A stretch of DNA of 64,000 nt from Ligustrum vulgare. Lineage: Eukaryota; Streptophyta; Magnoliopsida; Lamiales; Oleaceae. Both the position numbers and the translations under genes were made by a program. The DNA is taken from NCBI GenBank assembly GCA_963555705.1, contig OY743180.1, positions 32,396,129 through 32,460,128 of the forward strand. Direction: 5' to 3'. Below are positions 36,401 to 46,548 of this stretch, piece after piece. Every line of letters begins with the position of its first letter. Positions within the stretch are counted from its first letter, which is position 1. The notes below the pieces were generated by a model. The model saw only the letters and a program-made list of their open reading frames with translations, searched no databases and was not told the DNA's origin.

Positions 36401-36861
36401 TGGTTTGAAATGGTCTTGTTGGTGCTCGGGTGTGATTTGTGCAAAGGGAAAGAAAATGGAAAGAAAACAATGAATAATGGAAGACATCATGATTTGTTTG
36501 ATATGGAAGGATGATGGAATTGTGTAGAGATTAGTTGGAAATGCTTTTGGTGTTTGTATAATGAGATGGAATATGAAATAGATGTAAAATATATATATAT
36601 AATGATGATGTTTTTGTATAAGGAATTGTATTAAAACTGATATATTTTGGACTGAAAATAATACTTTGAATAAACAATTAAAATAACATAATTTTAGAAA
36701 TTCGGAAATTTAATTTAAAATCGAACAAATTCGATATTTCTTGACTTGGCTAGACGAATCCGTCGCGGCGTTGACTTCAAAATAATAAATGAAATAGTAG
36801 CGACACGATTTTCTAAATATTAAAATAATTATTTATTGCATAAAAATTCTGGATCGCTATA
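33437..36861 (-). repeat. Left (3') LTR of element B
   Basis: 3425 bp. The first ~1.6 kb, with the minisatellite, is close to that of element A. The centre differs: a GC-rich antisense block (about 35215-35453) ends in TCGAG|GTAAGTC, followed by a GGTGGT-rich stretch and an AT microsatellite near 36590. The final ~210 bp again match element A. Confidence 0.93.
35200..35460 (+). promoter_or_regulatory. Antisense exon-like block with splice donor in element B left LTR
   Basis: A GC-rich plus-strand block, different in sequence from that of element A but at the same place, also ends in GAG|GTAAGT (GT at 35454). A 75-codon frame spans part of it. It points into the interior with the plus-strand cargo genes. 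Promoter or first-exon role is inferred. Confidence 0.45.
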
Positions 36862-36878
36862 ATCTTACCTCCTTAAAA
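36862..36878 (-). other. purine tract of element B
   Basis: Minus-strand TTTTAAGGAGGTAAGAT beside TATAGCGATCC, the same as in element A. Confidence 0.85.
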
Positions 36879-37401
36879 TAATTTCGTCCTCGAAATTAAA
36901 CTTACTTAATCTTATAATTTCTGAATACTTAATCAGAATCTCTTCTTCTTATCATCGAATATTCTCAAAATAATCAAAACAATTCCTGAATATTTTCTCT
37001 ACGTAAAATACCCAAACATATCAACATAATATCATCAACTTATCTTTTCAATATTTGTAACCCAAAATTCAGTAAACAAATATCTCCCAAAACTAAGATT
37101 CTATACTTAAATGTCACCACATTTCCTGCAAAGTATTTCTTTCACTTGTATATACGTATGAATTCTGATTCAATACGGTACTCATTTTACTTTTGTATCA
37201 TCACACTATACCAAGATTATCATTATTAAAACAAAATATCAGTACCCATAATCCAAGAAAATATTCCAAATCTTCAATCAAATCTCCTTTATCGATAAAA
37301 TTTAACAGCGCATTACTTCTTGTCTCCTCTTATCATTAAAATAATCCTGCGCTTTCTTGCTGGTCATAACATCACGCGGATTCACTCAGATCCTTTGCGC
37401 T

Positions 37402-37410
37402 TTTAAATAG
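37402..37410 (+). promoter_or_regulatory. TATA-like box before cargo gene 1 (element B)
   Basis: TTTAAATAG 33 bases before the ATG at 37443, the same word and spacing as in element A. Confidence 0.45.
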
Positions 37411-37442
37411 TTCATGCTGGGAAGAGGTTGAATCATCAAACA

Positions 37443-37994
37443 ATGGATATCATCCTTTCTAACATTCGCAAGTATTATTCCAGTCTTCCTATGAATGATC
37501 TGAGAAAGATCTATAGAATAAGGCTCGAAAGATTGAGGTTGCTAATGGCTCATGATATTCCAGAAGATGTTCGCTGGTTGATAGAAGCAAAGGTTCGACT
37601 ATCTGGTGAATTACCATCAACATTTCCAAAACATATGCCTGGTTTAGGCAAAAGCACGTTCGCAAAGAAACGAAGAGCAAAAAGACTGGGTGGTTGCTAC
37701 AAATGTGCTCGTTGGAACTGTAATACACGTTGCAAATCAGTAGGATATTCTTCTACTAATCGGGATGATAAAATCGAATTCATAAAGGGTGGACTGAGTA
37801 AGGAGTCTTTGGATGATATTCGACTGACTCTTGAGACGCACCCAAGTGGTTATGTACAACGTGAACTTCTCTCCTTATACGCTCAGTTTAACGAGGACAA
37901 AAATCGTTATAGTCTCCAAAATATAATATCGAAAGATCCTGTTTGCCAGTCTGTTTTACAAAATGAGGCTTCTGGCAGTTCAGCAATGATATAA
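37443..37994 (+). CDS. Cargo gene 1 of element B: basic Cys4-cluster protein
   Basis: Intact 183-codon ORF, ATG chosen as in element A. The AKKRRAKR run and the C-X2-C-X4-C-X3-C cluster are unchanged. Against the element A copy I count six synonymous codon changes and three amino-acid changes: Asp94 to Asn inside the Cys cluster, Ala to Ser near residue 165, and the last residue Leu to Ile. An uninterrupted frame in both copies argues for use rather than chance. Molecular role not established; nucleic-acid binding is the best guess. Confidence 0.75.
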   Translation: MDIILSNIRKYYSSLPMNDLRKIYRIRLERLRLLMAHDIPEDVRWLIEAKVRLSGELPSTFPKHMPGLGKSTFAKKRRAKRLGGCYKCARWNCNTRCKSVGYSSTNRDDKIEFIKGGLSKESLDDIRLTLETHPSGYVQRELLSLYAQFNEDKNRYSLQNIISKDPVCQSVLQNEASGSSAMI

Positions 37995-38210
37995 GGTAAA
38001 TCTTTTTAAAATATTTTGCTGCTTTCTTTCACGCGTTTTGGAAATAAAATATATTTTCCTTTCTCGAGGTTTGATAAAGCTGGAAATAAATATTTAATCG
38101 CCGAAAGATGACAGCCTCGATACGATAAAAATATTCAAAAGTGGGCTGATTTTGTCAAAAGTAAATCTTTACTTTTTCAGAATCAATCAAAAACAGTAAA
38201 TTTTTCCGGC

Positions 38211-38219
38211 TTTAAATAG
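38211..38219 (+). promoter_or_regulatory. TATA-like box before LOG cargo gene (element B)
   Basis: TTTAAATAG 83 bases before the LOG ATG, exactly as in element A. Confidence 0.5.
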
Positions 38220-38293
38220 TCAAACATATTTCATAGTTCAGGCATCCCAAAATCACATCTTCTTCGTAAGTTTTCTCTTCTATACTATCAAAG

Positions 38294-38947
38294 ATGGAAG
38301 CACCAAAACTTCGACAAATCAAAACTATTTGTGTATTTTGTGGATCAAAAGTAGGGAAAGGCTTCGGTTATCTAGAAGCGGCTGTAGATCTTGGAAAGAA
38401 ACTGGGGGAAAAAGGTATCACTCTTGTGTATGGGGGTGGTAGCAGTGGTCTAATGGGTTGTGTTTCCCAATCTGCTCTTGCAGAGAAATCAAAAGTAATC
38501 GGTGTTATACCTGTCCCTTTGGTAGATGTTGCAGGCAAAACACGAGGGCATGAAGTTCAAACTTTATCCATCCATGAACGCATAACTTGTATGTTATATG
38601 GTTCTGATGCCTTTATAGCCCTGCCCGGAGGTTTTGGTACCTTAGAAGAAATTTTTAACATTACCTCGTGGGCTCAACTAGATCTCCATACTAAGCCTAT
38701 TGGGCTTCTGAATGTTAACAATTTCTTTGATGGTTTGTTAACCTTTCTTGATTATGCTGTGGAACAGGGATTCATCTCTCCATTTTCCAGAAGGCTTCTT
38801 ATTTCTGCTCCTACTATTGATGAACTACTGGATAAGCTGCAGTCATATATCTCAATACAAGATCCAGCAGGAGTTAAGATAGATTGGTCGCAAGGAAGGG
38901 GAATCAAGCGAAAATGGAGTCCGGTTAATGTAAATTTAACTCTTTGA
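38294..38947 (+). CDS. Cargo gene 2 of element B: LOG-family cytokinin-activating enzyme-like protein
   Basis: Intact 217-codon ORF whose protein is identical to that of element A. Six third-position differences are all synonymous (in codons for Gln, Val, Val, Thr, Gly, Asn), while flanking non-coding DNA shows substitutions and indels. This is what purifying selection between element copies would produce, although six changes are few. PGGFGTLEE, YGGGSSGLMG and the HERI variant of the HERK motif are all present. Expected reaction: cytokinin nucleotide to free cytokinin. Activity is untested, and the Lys-to-Ile change leaves room for altered or lost activity. Confidence 0.92.
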   Translation: MEAPKLRQIKTICVFCGSKVGKGFGYLEAAVDLGKKLGEKGITLVYGGGSSGLMGCVSQSALAEKSKVIGVIPVPLVDVAGKTRGHEVQTLSIHERITCMLYGSDAFIALPGGFGTLEEIFNITSWAQLDLHTKPIGLLNVNNFFDGLLTFLDYAVEQGFISPFSRRLLISAPTIDELLDKLQSYISIQDPAGVKIDWSQGRGIKRKWSPVNVNLTL

Positions 38948-38957
38948 ATCTTAGAAT

Positions 38958-39169
38958 AGGTGGGGGTAGAGTACGGAGTATTCTCACTCTCGAGACACCC
39001 CTCCATTTACTAGGATTTCCTTCATGTTTAAATCTTGTGTGTACTTCAAAGATTCCAGGTGGTAGATTACGGAGTATTCTTACTCTCGAAACACACCTCT
39101 TTGAAGGTTTCTTTATTTCCTCAAAAGATCAGAGGTGGTAGGATACGGCTACTCCGGAAACACATCTCT
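38958..39169 (+). ncRNA. Three related hairpins downstream of LOG (element B)
   Basis: Same three units as in element A, at 38958-39001, 39057-39098 and 39131-39169. The stems are unchanged. The only difference I see within a unit is one T to C in the loop region of unit 1, whereas spacers between units differ by several bases and an indel. That pattern favours a conserved RNA or DNA structure. Confidence 0.55.
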
Positions 39170-40131
39170 CATTCTGAGGATCTTTCCATGTTTTATCTCT
39201 TATGCTTTCGTGTGTTTCATGTATTCCTTTCCAGTGTGACTTTTGTGTGTTCTCCTTATGAGAAAATAATAAAATCTCTGCTATCATCTACTAAATCTCG
39301 TTTGTGATGTAAATAATCTTGCATGTCTAACCTTAATTCCTTTAGTGGATGCTTATCATATTATGCTCTTAATTCCAAATGATAAAATTCTGGATAGAGT
39401 CTCCCTTGTAATTTGGACTTATTCCAAACCATAAGCATACTTCATAACTCACAATAATAAATAACTCCACATTTGATCACAACGATCTAAAAATATTGAA
39501 AATAATTCTAACACTTCAATATCATCAAAATATCCCATAATTCAATTCATAATTCCTCAACATAGAAATTTCAAATCATATTTTTTTTCAATATCACAAT
39601 ATTACTTCCTTCCATACCTTAATTGGCTCAAAAGTTACTCATACTTATAAATATATGCCATAAATCATATTCCCAAAATTTATTCACAAAGCCAAACTTC
39701 ATAATAAATTTCTCTTCAACATAGAGGCATAATAAATTAACTCAACATAATATCCATTACTTAATTCTTAATAAAATCATATTATTCCCATTATGCTCAA
39801 CACTCGTTTTCTTTAAAAAAAAATTTCTCATAATCATACATTAGAGCATATAAGTTATGACAAAGCATAACAACATCATTATTTTCGAAGAAATACATTC
39901 TTATTTCTCATAAATCATAAGTATCCGAAATACTCTTCATTCTTTCTCATAAATTAGTAAAATGAGTATTCGAAATACTGAAATAACTTTAAACATCATA
40001 AACTTCTTTACCTCGGAGTTGGTGGAACGAAATGATGGCAGTGGCAATCTTCATAAATAAAAATCTTATAATGGAAAATATTTCTTAAAATTCTTTTTGA
40101 AAATTTTACCAGTCTACAGAAACGCAGACTA

Positions 40132-40143
40132 GCTCTGATACCA
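40132..40143 (-). other. tRNA-iMet primer-binding site of element B
   Basis: GCTCTGATACCA (minus strand TGGTATCAGAGC) three bases inside the LTR at 40147. Confidence 0.93.
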
Positions 40144-40146
40144 ACT

Positions 40147-43100
40147 TGTAGCGCCCCGAGTTCCGTATACCCGATTCACTACGTCATTTTCTGTCTAAAT
40201 TTTTCGAATAATATTTTTGCGGAAGAAATAATTGAAATTCATTTTTTGGCAACATTAAATAAACTGTAATGGCCGCTAAAATTGAAAACATTTATGAAAC
40301 CATTTGAAATAGTAAATCGAACCATTAATATTGTAAAGAAATTGCCAATATCATAATTTCTCAAATAAATGAACTTCTCTAAATTATTCGATTGTTTGGA
40401 AAATACGGAAATCATTAACGTCAAACTTTCAACCGTTCAACGATTATTGCCACCATCATTCATCGCTCGCCACCGTCTCCGAAATCTGCAAAACTGTTAA
40501 AAGTAGGGTGAGTATTTCATGGGGGAAATACTCAGTAGACTCATCGCGAATTAATTTAATTTATAAGATGATTAAACACATAAATCCCTGCTCTTTATAA
40601 AACGGGCATTGATAGAGCTTCTTTATAAAACTGCTCTTGATAAAACTCATATTGTGCATTACAGCACGGGACATATTTTGCAAATCATAGGCTCTTTGAA
40701 AATAGCTCTTTGAAAACCATATACTTATAAAAACATTTTAATTATGCCAAGCATAATTTCTTTTGAAAGCATAACATAAGATAGGATTGAAATCCTTATA
40801 AACATAAGAAGACACAAGAACTTTACCGAACTTAGGTGGCAAGAATTCTTATGCAGTAAAATCATAATAACAGTAAGTTTTCATCATAACATAGGATAAT
40901 ATCGAAATCCTCATAAACATAAGAATTTTACCGAACTTAGGTGGTAAGAATTCTTATGTAGTAAGTATACCAAGCATAATTTTCTGAAATTCATAGGGAT
41001 CAATTGCATCATAACATAAGATAGGATCGAAATCCTCATAAACATATGCGACAGGAATTTTACCGAACTTAGGTGGTAAATCCTCATAAACATATGGAAA
41101 GATAGGAATTTTACCGAACTTCGTGGCAAATCCTCATAAACATAGGAGACACAAGAATGTTACCGAACTTAGGTGGCAAGAATTCTTATGTGTAGCGCTA
41201 CTAAAACTCCGGTCCCCTTAACATATCATAACTTATCATATGGGACCCAAAACAATCTTGGTAGATTGATTTCATAGCAATGATCCAAAAAAACATTTTC
41301 GTGAAGCATAGGGTATACTTACTTTTCGTAAAAACATAAAGTATATTTTCTTTTCATAAAAACATACTTACATTTCATAACAACATAAGGTATATTTACC
41401 TTTCATAAAAACATACTTGTTTTTCTTAAAAATTGACTTTCACAAGTCACATGACATTCATATGAAATCATAATTTAAATCAATTAATAAGTGCGAGTCT
41501 ACCTCAAATCCGACGAGTGCAAAGTTGAGCGGGAATGACTTCAATTTCTTTAAATTCTCCGTACGCTTCGTCTTAAGCCAATAAGTCACTTTAGTATATC
41601 GAATATATAGTTCAAAATGATAAATTATAATTTGAGGACTAAAATTGATGTTTTGAAAGTTGAGGGACTAAAATGAATACTTTTGAAAGTTGAGGGATTA
41701 AAATGAATACTTTTGAAACTTGAGCTTAAAATAAAGTAAATCAGCAGGGACTGAATTGATCAGAATTTTAAAATGAAAGGGCTGATTAAAATCATTTAAA
41801 ACTTAAGGGCTGAAATTGATGTTTTGAAACATGGGGACTGAAATGAATAACTTTAAAAACTTCAGGGACCAAGCTGTAATTTCTGAAAGTTATCAAATAT
41901 ATCTTCTCTTCCTTTCACGTTTCAGATCAAAGAGCCAGGGAGTGAGACGAGAGACGACGGCTGAAAAAAAACTGGCGATCGACTACTTTCAGTCAAGGTT
42001 GCCGCGAGCCAAACGCCGGCGGTGGTTCGGCGATGGTTCGGCCATCATGTGGTGGTGATTTAGGCTAGGTTTTGGTGTTGATTCGAGGTGAATCCAAGGC
42101 TCAAGCTCTGATCTAGATTGCGATTTCCGGTGACAAATCCGGTCACTGGCAGTCGGCGTCGAGGTAAGTCTTTGGTTTAGTTGATTTTGGGTTTTTTTTT
42201 TGATTTGTGAGGAGCAGTCGTTGGCCTGTGATTTGAGATTCTGCGTGACAGTGATGATTGATGATGTTTGCTGGGTGTTTTGAAAATATGGAATTTAATT
42301 GGTGATCTGCAAATTGATGGTGATGGAACTAATTCCGGTGGTGGTTTAACCTGTGGTTTGATAGATGGCTGTGGTGGTTCGAATTGTGCAGGTGATGGGG
42401 CCTGCTGTGATTGTGTTTGAAAATTGATTGAAGTTCTTAGAAATGAGGTGGTTTCTGAAATTCTGCAGAGTGTTTGAACGTGAAGGTGGTGGTGGCTGCA
42501 AGTGGTGACTGGATGATGGTTATGGTGGTGGCTATGGCTACTGCTGGGTGGAGATGAAATTGGAGGTTTGTGGTGATACAGATACGGTGGTGAATTATAG
42601 TGGTTTGGTAGTTTGACAGTGGTGATGCAGATGATGATACATAGGTTTCGTGGTTGTGGTTTGGGGCTGCAACTGGATTGAGGATTGTTGGTTGACAGAT
42701 TGATTTCAGTGTGATGAATTCGATTGAAGCAGTCTGTTGGTTTGGAGTTCAATCTGGGCAGTAGAAGATGCTTAGCAGTGAATGGCTGTGAGTTAGTGGA
42801 TTGATATAATGATGGAAAAGCTGTGGTGGTATTAAGGTAGATGGAAATGAAATTGTGATTTGATTAGTGGAGAATTTGGTATAGGAACATAATGATGCTT
42901 GGTTTTGCAGTGTGTGGTGAGGGTTGATAGCTGGAGATGGAGATGAAGCTATAAAGTGGATGCACATGGAAGGTTTGGGAATCTTATGAGATTGAAAGTA
43001 GATGGGAGTAGGTGGAGGGAATGATGAAAATGGACCAGGTTGGAGTTTTGAATTAGAATAGGTGTAATGTCTATATGATAATTGCTTTGTTTATTGTGGA

Positions 43101-43571
43101 ATTTAGGTGGTGGTTTGAAATGGTCTTGTTGGTGCTCGGGTGTGATTTGTGCAAAGGGAAAGAAAATGGAAAGAAAACAATGAATAATGGAAGACATCAT
43201 GATTTGTTTGATATGGAAGGATGATGGAATTGTGTAGAGATTAGTTGGAAATGCTTTTGGTGTTTGTATAATGAGATGGAATATGAAATAGATGTAAAAT
43301 ATATATATATAATGATGATGTTTTTGTATAAGGAATTGTATTAAAACTGATATATTTTGGACTGAAAATAATACTTTGAATAAACAATTAAAATAACATA
43401 ATTTTAGAAATTCGGAAATTTAATTTAAAATCGAACAAATTCGATATTTCTTGACTTGGCTAGACGAATCCGTCGCGGCGTTGACTTCAAAATAATAAAT
43501 GAAATAGTAGCGACACGATTTTCTAAATATTAAAATAATTATTTATTGCATAAAAATTCTGGATCGCTATA
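40147..43571 (-). repeat. Right (5') LTR of element B
   Basis: 3425 bp, identical to the left LTR wherever I compared. It includes the minisatellite, the antisense GC-rich block with donor GT at 42164, and the terminus CTGGATCGCTATA followed by GAAAG. Confidence 0.93.
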
Positions 43572-43576
43572 GAAAG

Positions 43577-43972
43577 TCTTACCCGAACTCCATCATAAGC
43601 TGCAAATTAATTTTTTTTTTTTTGAAGCAAAAGGAGTGAAAAGGAGTTGAAGAGTTACATAGTATCAATTAATACAGGCCAATAAAAAAACAAAGGAAAA
43701 CAGCCTAAGGTTAGCAATTACCCCCAAACTTGAAAATTACATTGCCCTCAATGAATCAATAAAACAAAGAAAAATAAAAAAATAGAAGGCAAAGTAAAAA
43801 ATATCAGGAACTTCTTGGGGGTAGGTTTGACTGCTGTGGCTGAGATGGTCCTGCGGGGTCCTGATCCAACCGACCCTCTATCCTCTCCAATCTTCCTTCA
43901 ATTCCCTCGACTCTCCTTTCGATCCCCTCCAACCTGCTCTCAATGGAGAAGAGCCTGGCATCCCCATGTGAT
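43577..43972 (-). other. Athila 3' untranslated region, part 2
   Basis: Continues the Athila 3' UTR after element B. It contains a poly-T run near 43610 and minus-strand CAAGTTTGGGGGTAATTG near 43720, a purine-rich word common in this element group. The env-position ORF ends just to the right. Confidence 0.6.
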
Positions 43973-45142
43973 CTAACTGCTGAACTCAGTCATCATATGG
44001 CGCATAATACGCTGCTCTCCAGCTATGTCACCTTGGGCCATACGGCTAATTTGTTGTCCCATGTTTTCCAACTGCCTCTGCTGAGCTGCTTCAGCCTCCC
44101 TCCTCATGTTCACCATACGTGTCAAGTCAGTTAACTCCAATAGCATCTGCCGTAGGAGTTTCTCATCACTGGGAGGAGCTAGTATATGCACTGGTGCTGC
44201 TGGTCCTGCTGGCACTGCGGGGTCCACTGGAGCAATTGGGTCCACTGGGGCCAATGGAGGAGCTGGTGGTCCTCGAGGCACTATAGGCCTAGTGCTCTCC
44301 CGAGTCCGTCTATTGATAATAGCTCCAAGAGGCGTAGGCTCTTCATGGGGCAGCAACTCCACTCCATCTACAACGCAGATGGCGCTGATCAAATAGGGAA
44401 ACATGATCTGGCAGCTTGTGTCCAATTGGGAGGCAAGTGTGATGATGAAATAAAAAATGTGTCTTCCCAAGTCCAACCTGCGCCCCCTGGCTAGATGGTG
44501 AATCATTTGAGCCCTATCTTCATTGAATTCCATGCTGTGCGATGTAGGATCAATGTTGTGGCACATGAAGATATACAAAATCCTTATACTTTTTGTGAGT
44601 TCACCATGTTCAAAGCGCCCCGGCTTCTCTAATTCAACATTTTCCCGACCATACAAGAAGCTGGTAATCAGATCAATATCCAAATCAACTGGGACCTGCT
44701 CAATTCCTTCTCTTGTCAGCTCCAACACCCTCTCAATCACGGTCGGCGAGAAACGGATCCACTTACCCCGTACCTATGTCTTATATCAGTGAGGTGCACC
44801 ATTTGTTTCAATGGCCTGGTTGAAATTGGCCATGAATTCTTTGACTAGCAACGGATAGGGCTTGTGCGGGTTGCCTACCAACTTGTGCCAACCTGCTTGC
44901 TCAATCAAATGGGCCAACTCGGTATCAGGGAAATCGGCCACTATCAACTCTCTTTCGCTCCAAATTTTCTTCCCCCTGAGCAAGACTTCATATCTGTGCA
45001 ATTCCTCGCTTCCCAAAAATCTTTGAACATTTCCTATTTCTCTCTGATCGGCTTCTGGATTCACAGTCGAAGCTCCTCGTTTCCACTTAGAGGGACCAGT
45101 ATTTTCCTTCCCTTTCTGTGAAGCGGTGGCTTTTGGAGGCAT
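43973..45142 (-). pseudogene. Athila env-position ORF (putative plant transposon protein type), two stops
   Basis: One 390-codon frame read from the ATG at 45142 (MPPKATASQKGKEN) to 43973. It resembles the extra ORF of Athila elements: HRYEVLL and LIEQAGWHKLV blocks, then GKWIRFSP, then a long Pro/Ala linker (APVDPIAPVDPAVPAGP) and a Gln/Arg-rich coiled end. Two in-frame stops interrupt it, TGA at 44786-44788 and TAG at 44774-44776. Both fit C-to-T or G-to-A decay of methylated DNA. No signal peptide or clear membrane segment was seen, so a true envelope role is doubtful. Confidence 0.8.
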
Positions 45143-46548
45143 TATTGTACCTATAAAGAACAAAACACATCATTAGAATCAATGGTTGAGTAAAAAAATA
45201 CAAAAACATTTGCTTACACCCCCAAACTTGTTAAAAATTGCAAAATAGAAGTGAAAAAATGAAGACTGACTAGTGCTTTTCAACCTCGGTAATCATGCCG
45301 AAAACAGAATTTTTTTTGAAAAGTGTCCCAAGCACAATAAAGTACTTCATGTCATGAGTAACATATTAAAATTTGAGATCAAATGGGTAACATATGAATA
45401 GTGAAATGGAATGACGAAGTGGTGACGTAAGCTTGCAATGGCCCTGCAGTGGCCTTGCAATGGTGCAATGTGGCTTGCAATGGTGCTAGAATGTTAAACA
45501 TGGAATTTTGTGCATTGCAATGAGCCAGAATGCCAAATTATAGCATAAATGCAATGAAAAACATGTAATAAGTGTGAATGCTCGAGTGGATTTCTCAAAC
45601 TGCAACAAAATTCTAGTTGGGGCATTGTGTCGAACACATTGAAGGCATAAGAAAAATTATGAAGAAATCATAACACTGTGTAAATGGAACCTTCCCAAAA
45701 TATTTACCCATCATTTCAACACACAACCAATCCACATTCTAACCTAACCCATGCTCCATTCGACCAAATATACGAGTTTCTCAAATATAGGGCATAATCG
45801 GTCAAAAAAAAAAAAAGGAAAAATCTCTAATTCCTTGTGATTACTTACCTTGGATTAGTGATGATGAGTGTTATGGAGCTTGATTTTGCACCTATTTGAT
45901 GGTGGTAATTCAAAATTTGAGAATTGAATGAATGGGTTGCGAGATTGAGGTGTTTCACCCGGCAACGTTGGATAGGAAATAAGAGAAGCTGCCGAGTTTT
46001 AAAACTGAATTCTCGAGCCCAGTTTACCCACGCGATCGCATGGTCGATGTTAAAAAAAATCTGTTGAAAAATAAGCACCTTGTCGTGATCACGCCTATGG
46101 CTAGGCAGCGATTGCGACTTAACCTGTGAAACCTATTGTTTTCAAATTTTGTGCACTTTGTTTAGACAATTACAATGTACTCCAAAATGATTTTGAAAGT
46201 GAATGATTATGATTCTCGACCTGTAACCATGTTCGACTAGTGAGGGGAAATTGGGAATGACAACCTAAGCCTATGTCACTCAAATTTCATAAAAATTCTA
46301 AAATGTGCCTATAATGCCTAATCATGCAAAGAATGACTGATATGAATGAAAACTTCACAAAAACATTCTAAATGATTACTAATGCACCATAAGCCTAACT
46401 AATGCACAAGTCATGAATGCAATGATGAGAAAATGATGAAAATACTAAATAAGGGAAAATGAAGCATAATAAATAAAAGAGAAGAAAAATTGGGTTGCCT
46501 CCCAACAAATGCTCCGTTTATAATCTCAAGTCCGACTTTTTGTGTTGT
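45143..46548 (-). other. Athila spacer between pol and env-position ORF
   Basis: No convincing ORF. The minus strand likely carries the leader of the downstream ORF. A short ACGCGATCGC word near 46020 also occurs in the LTR near 31740. Confidence 0.5.

Larger units (their letters stand above)
33437..43571 (-). mobile_element. Element B: second non-autonomous LTR retrotransposon with antisense LOG cargo
   Basis: Direct LTRs of 3425 bp each (33437-36861, 40147-43571) flank a 3285-bp interior, with GAAAG duplications at 33432-33436 and 43572-43576. Orientation, primer site, purine tract, cargo genes and hairpins match element A. I noticed no LTR-LTR difference, so it is extremely recent. Its LTRs share both ends with those of A but have a different central block (about 35030-36640 against 14030-15400). 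Again no gag or pol. Different duplications show that A and B are independent insertions. Confidence 0.93.

Noticed and set aside
17164..38947. The two LOG genes as a tandem duplication of a host gene
   Set aside because: Each sits inside its own LTR pair with its own 5-bp target duplication, primer site and purine tract, so they arrived as two retrotransposon insertions.
43973..45142. True viral-type envelope gene in the Athila element
   Set aside because: No signal peptide, transmembrane segment or cleavage site seen; the ORF matches the extra ORF of Athila elements by position and motifs only.
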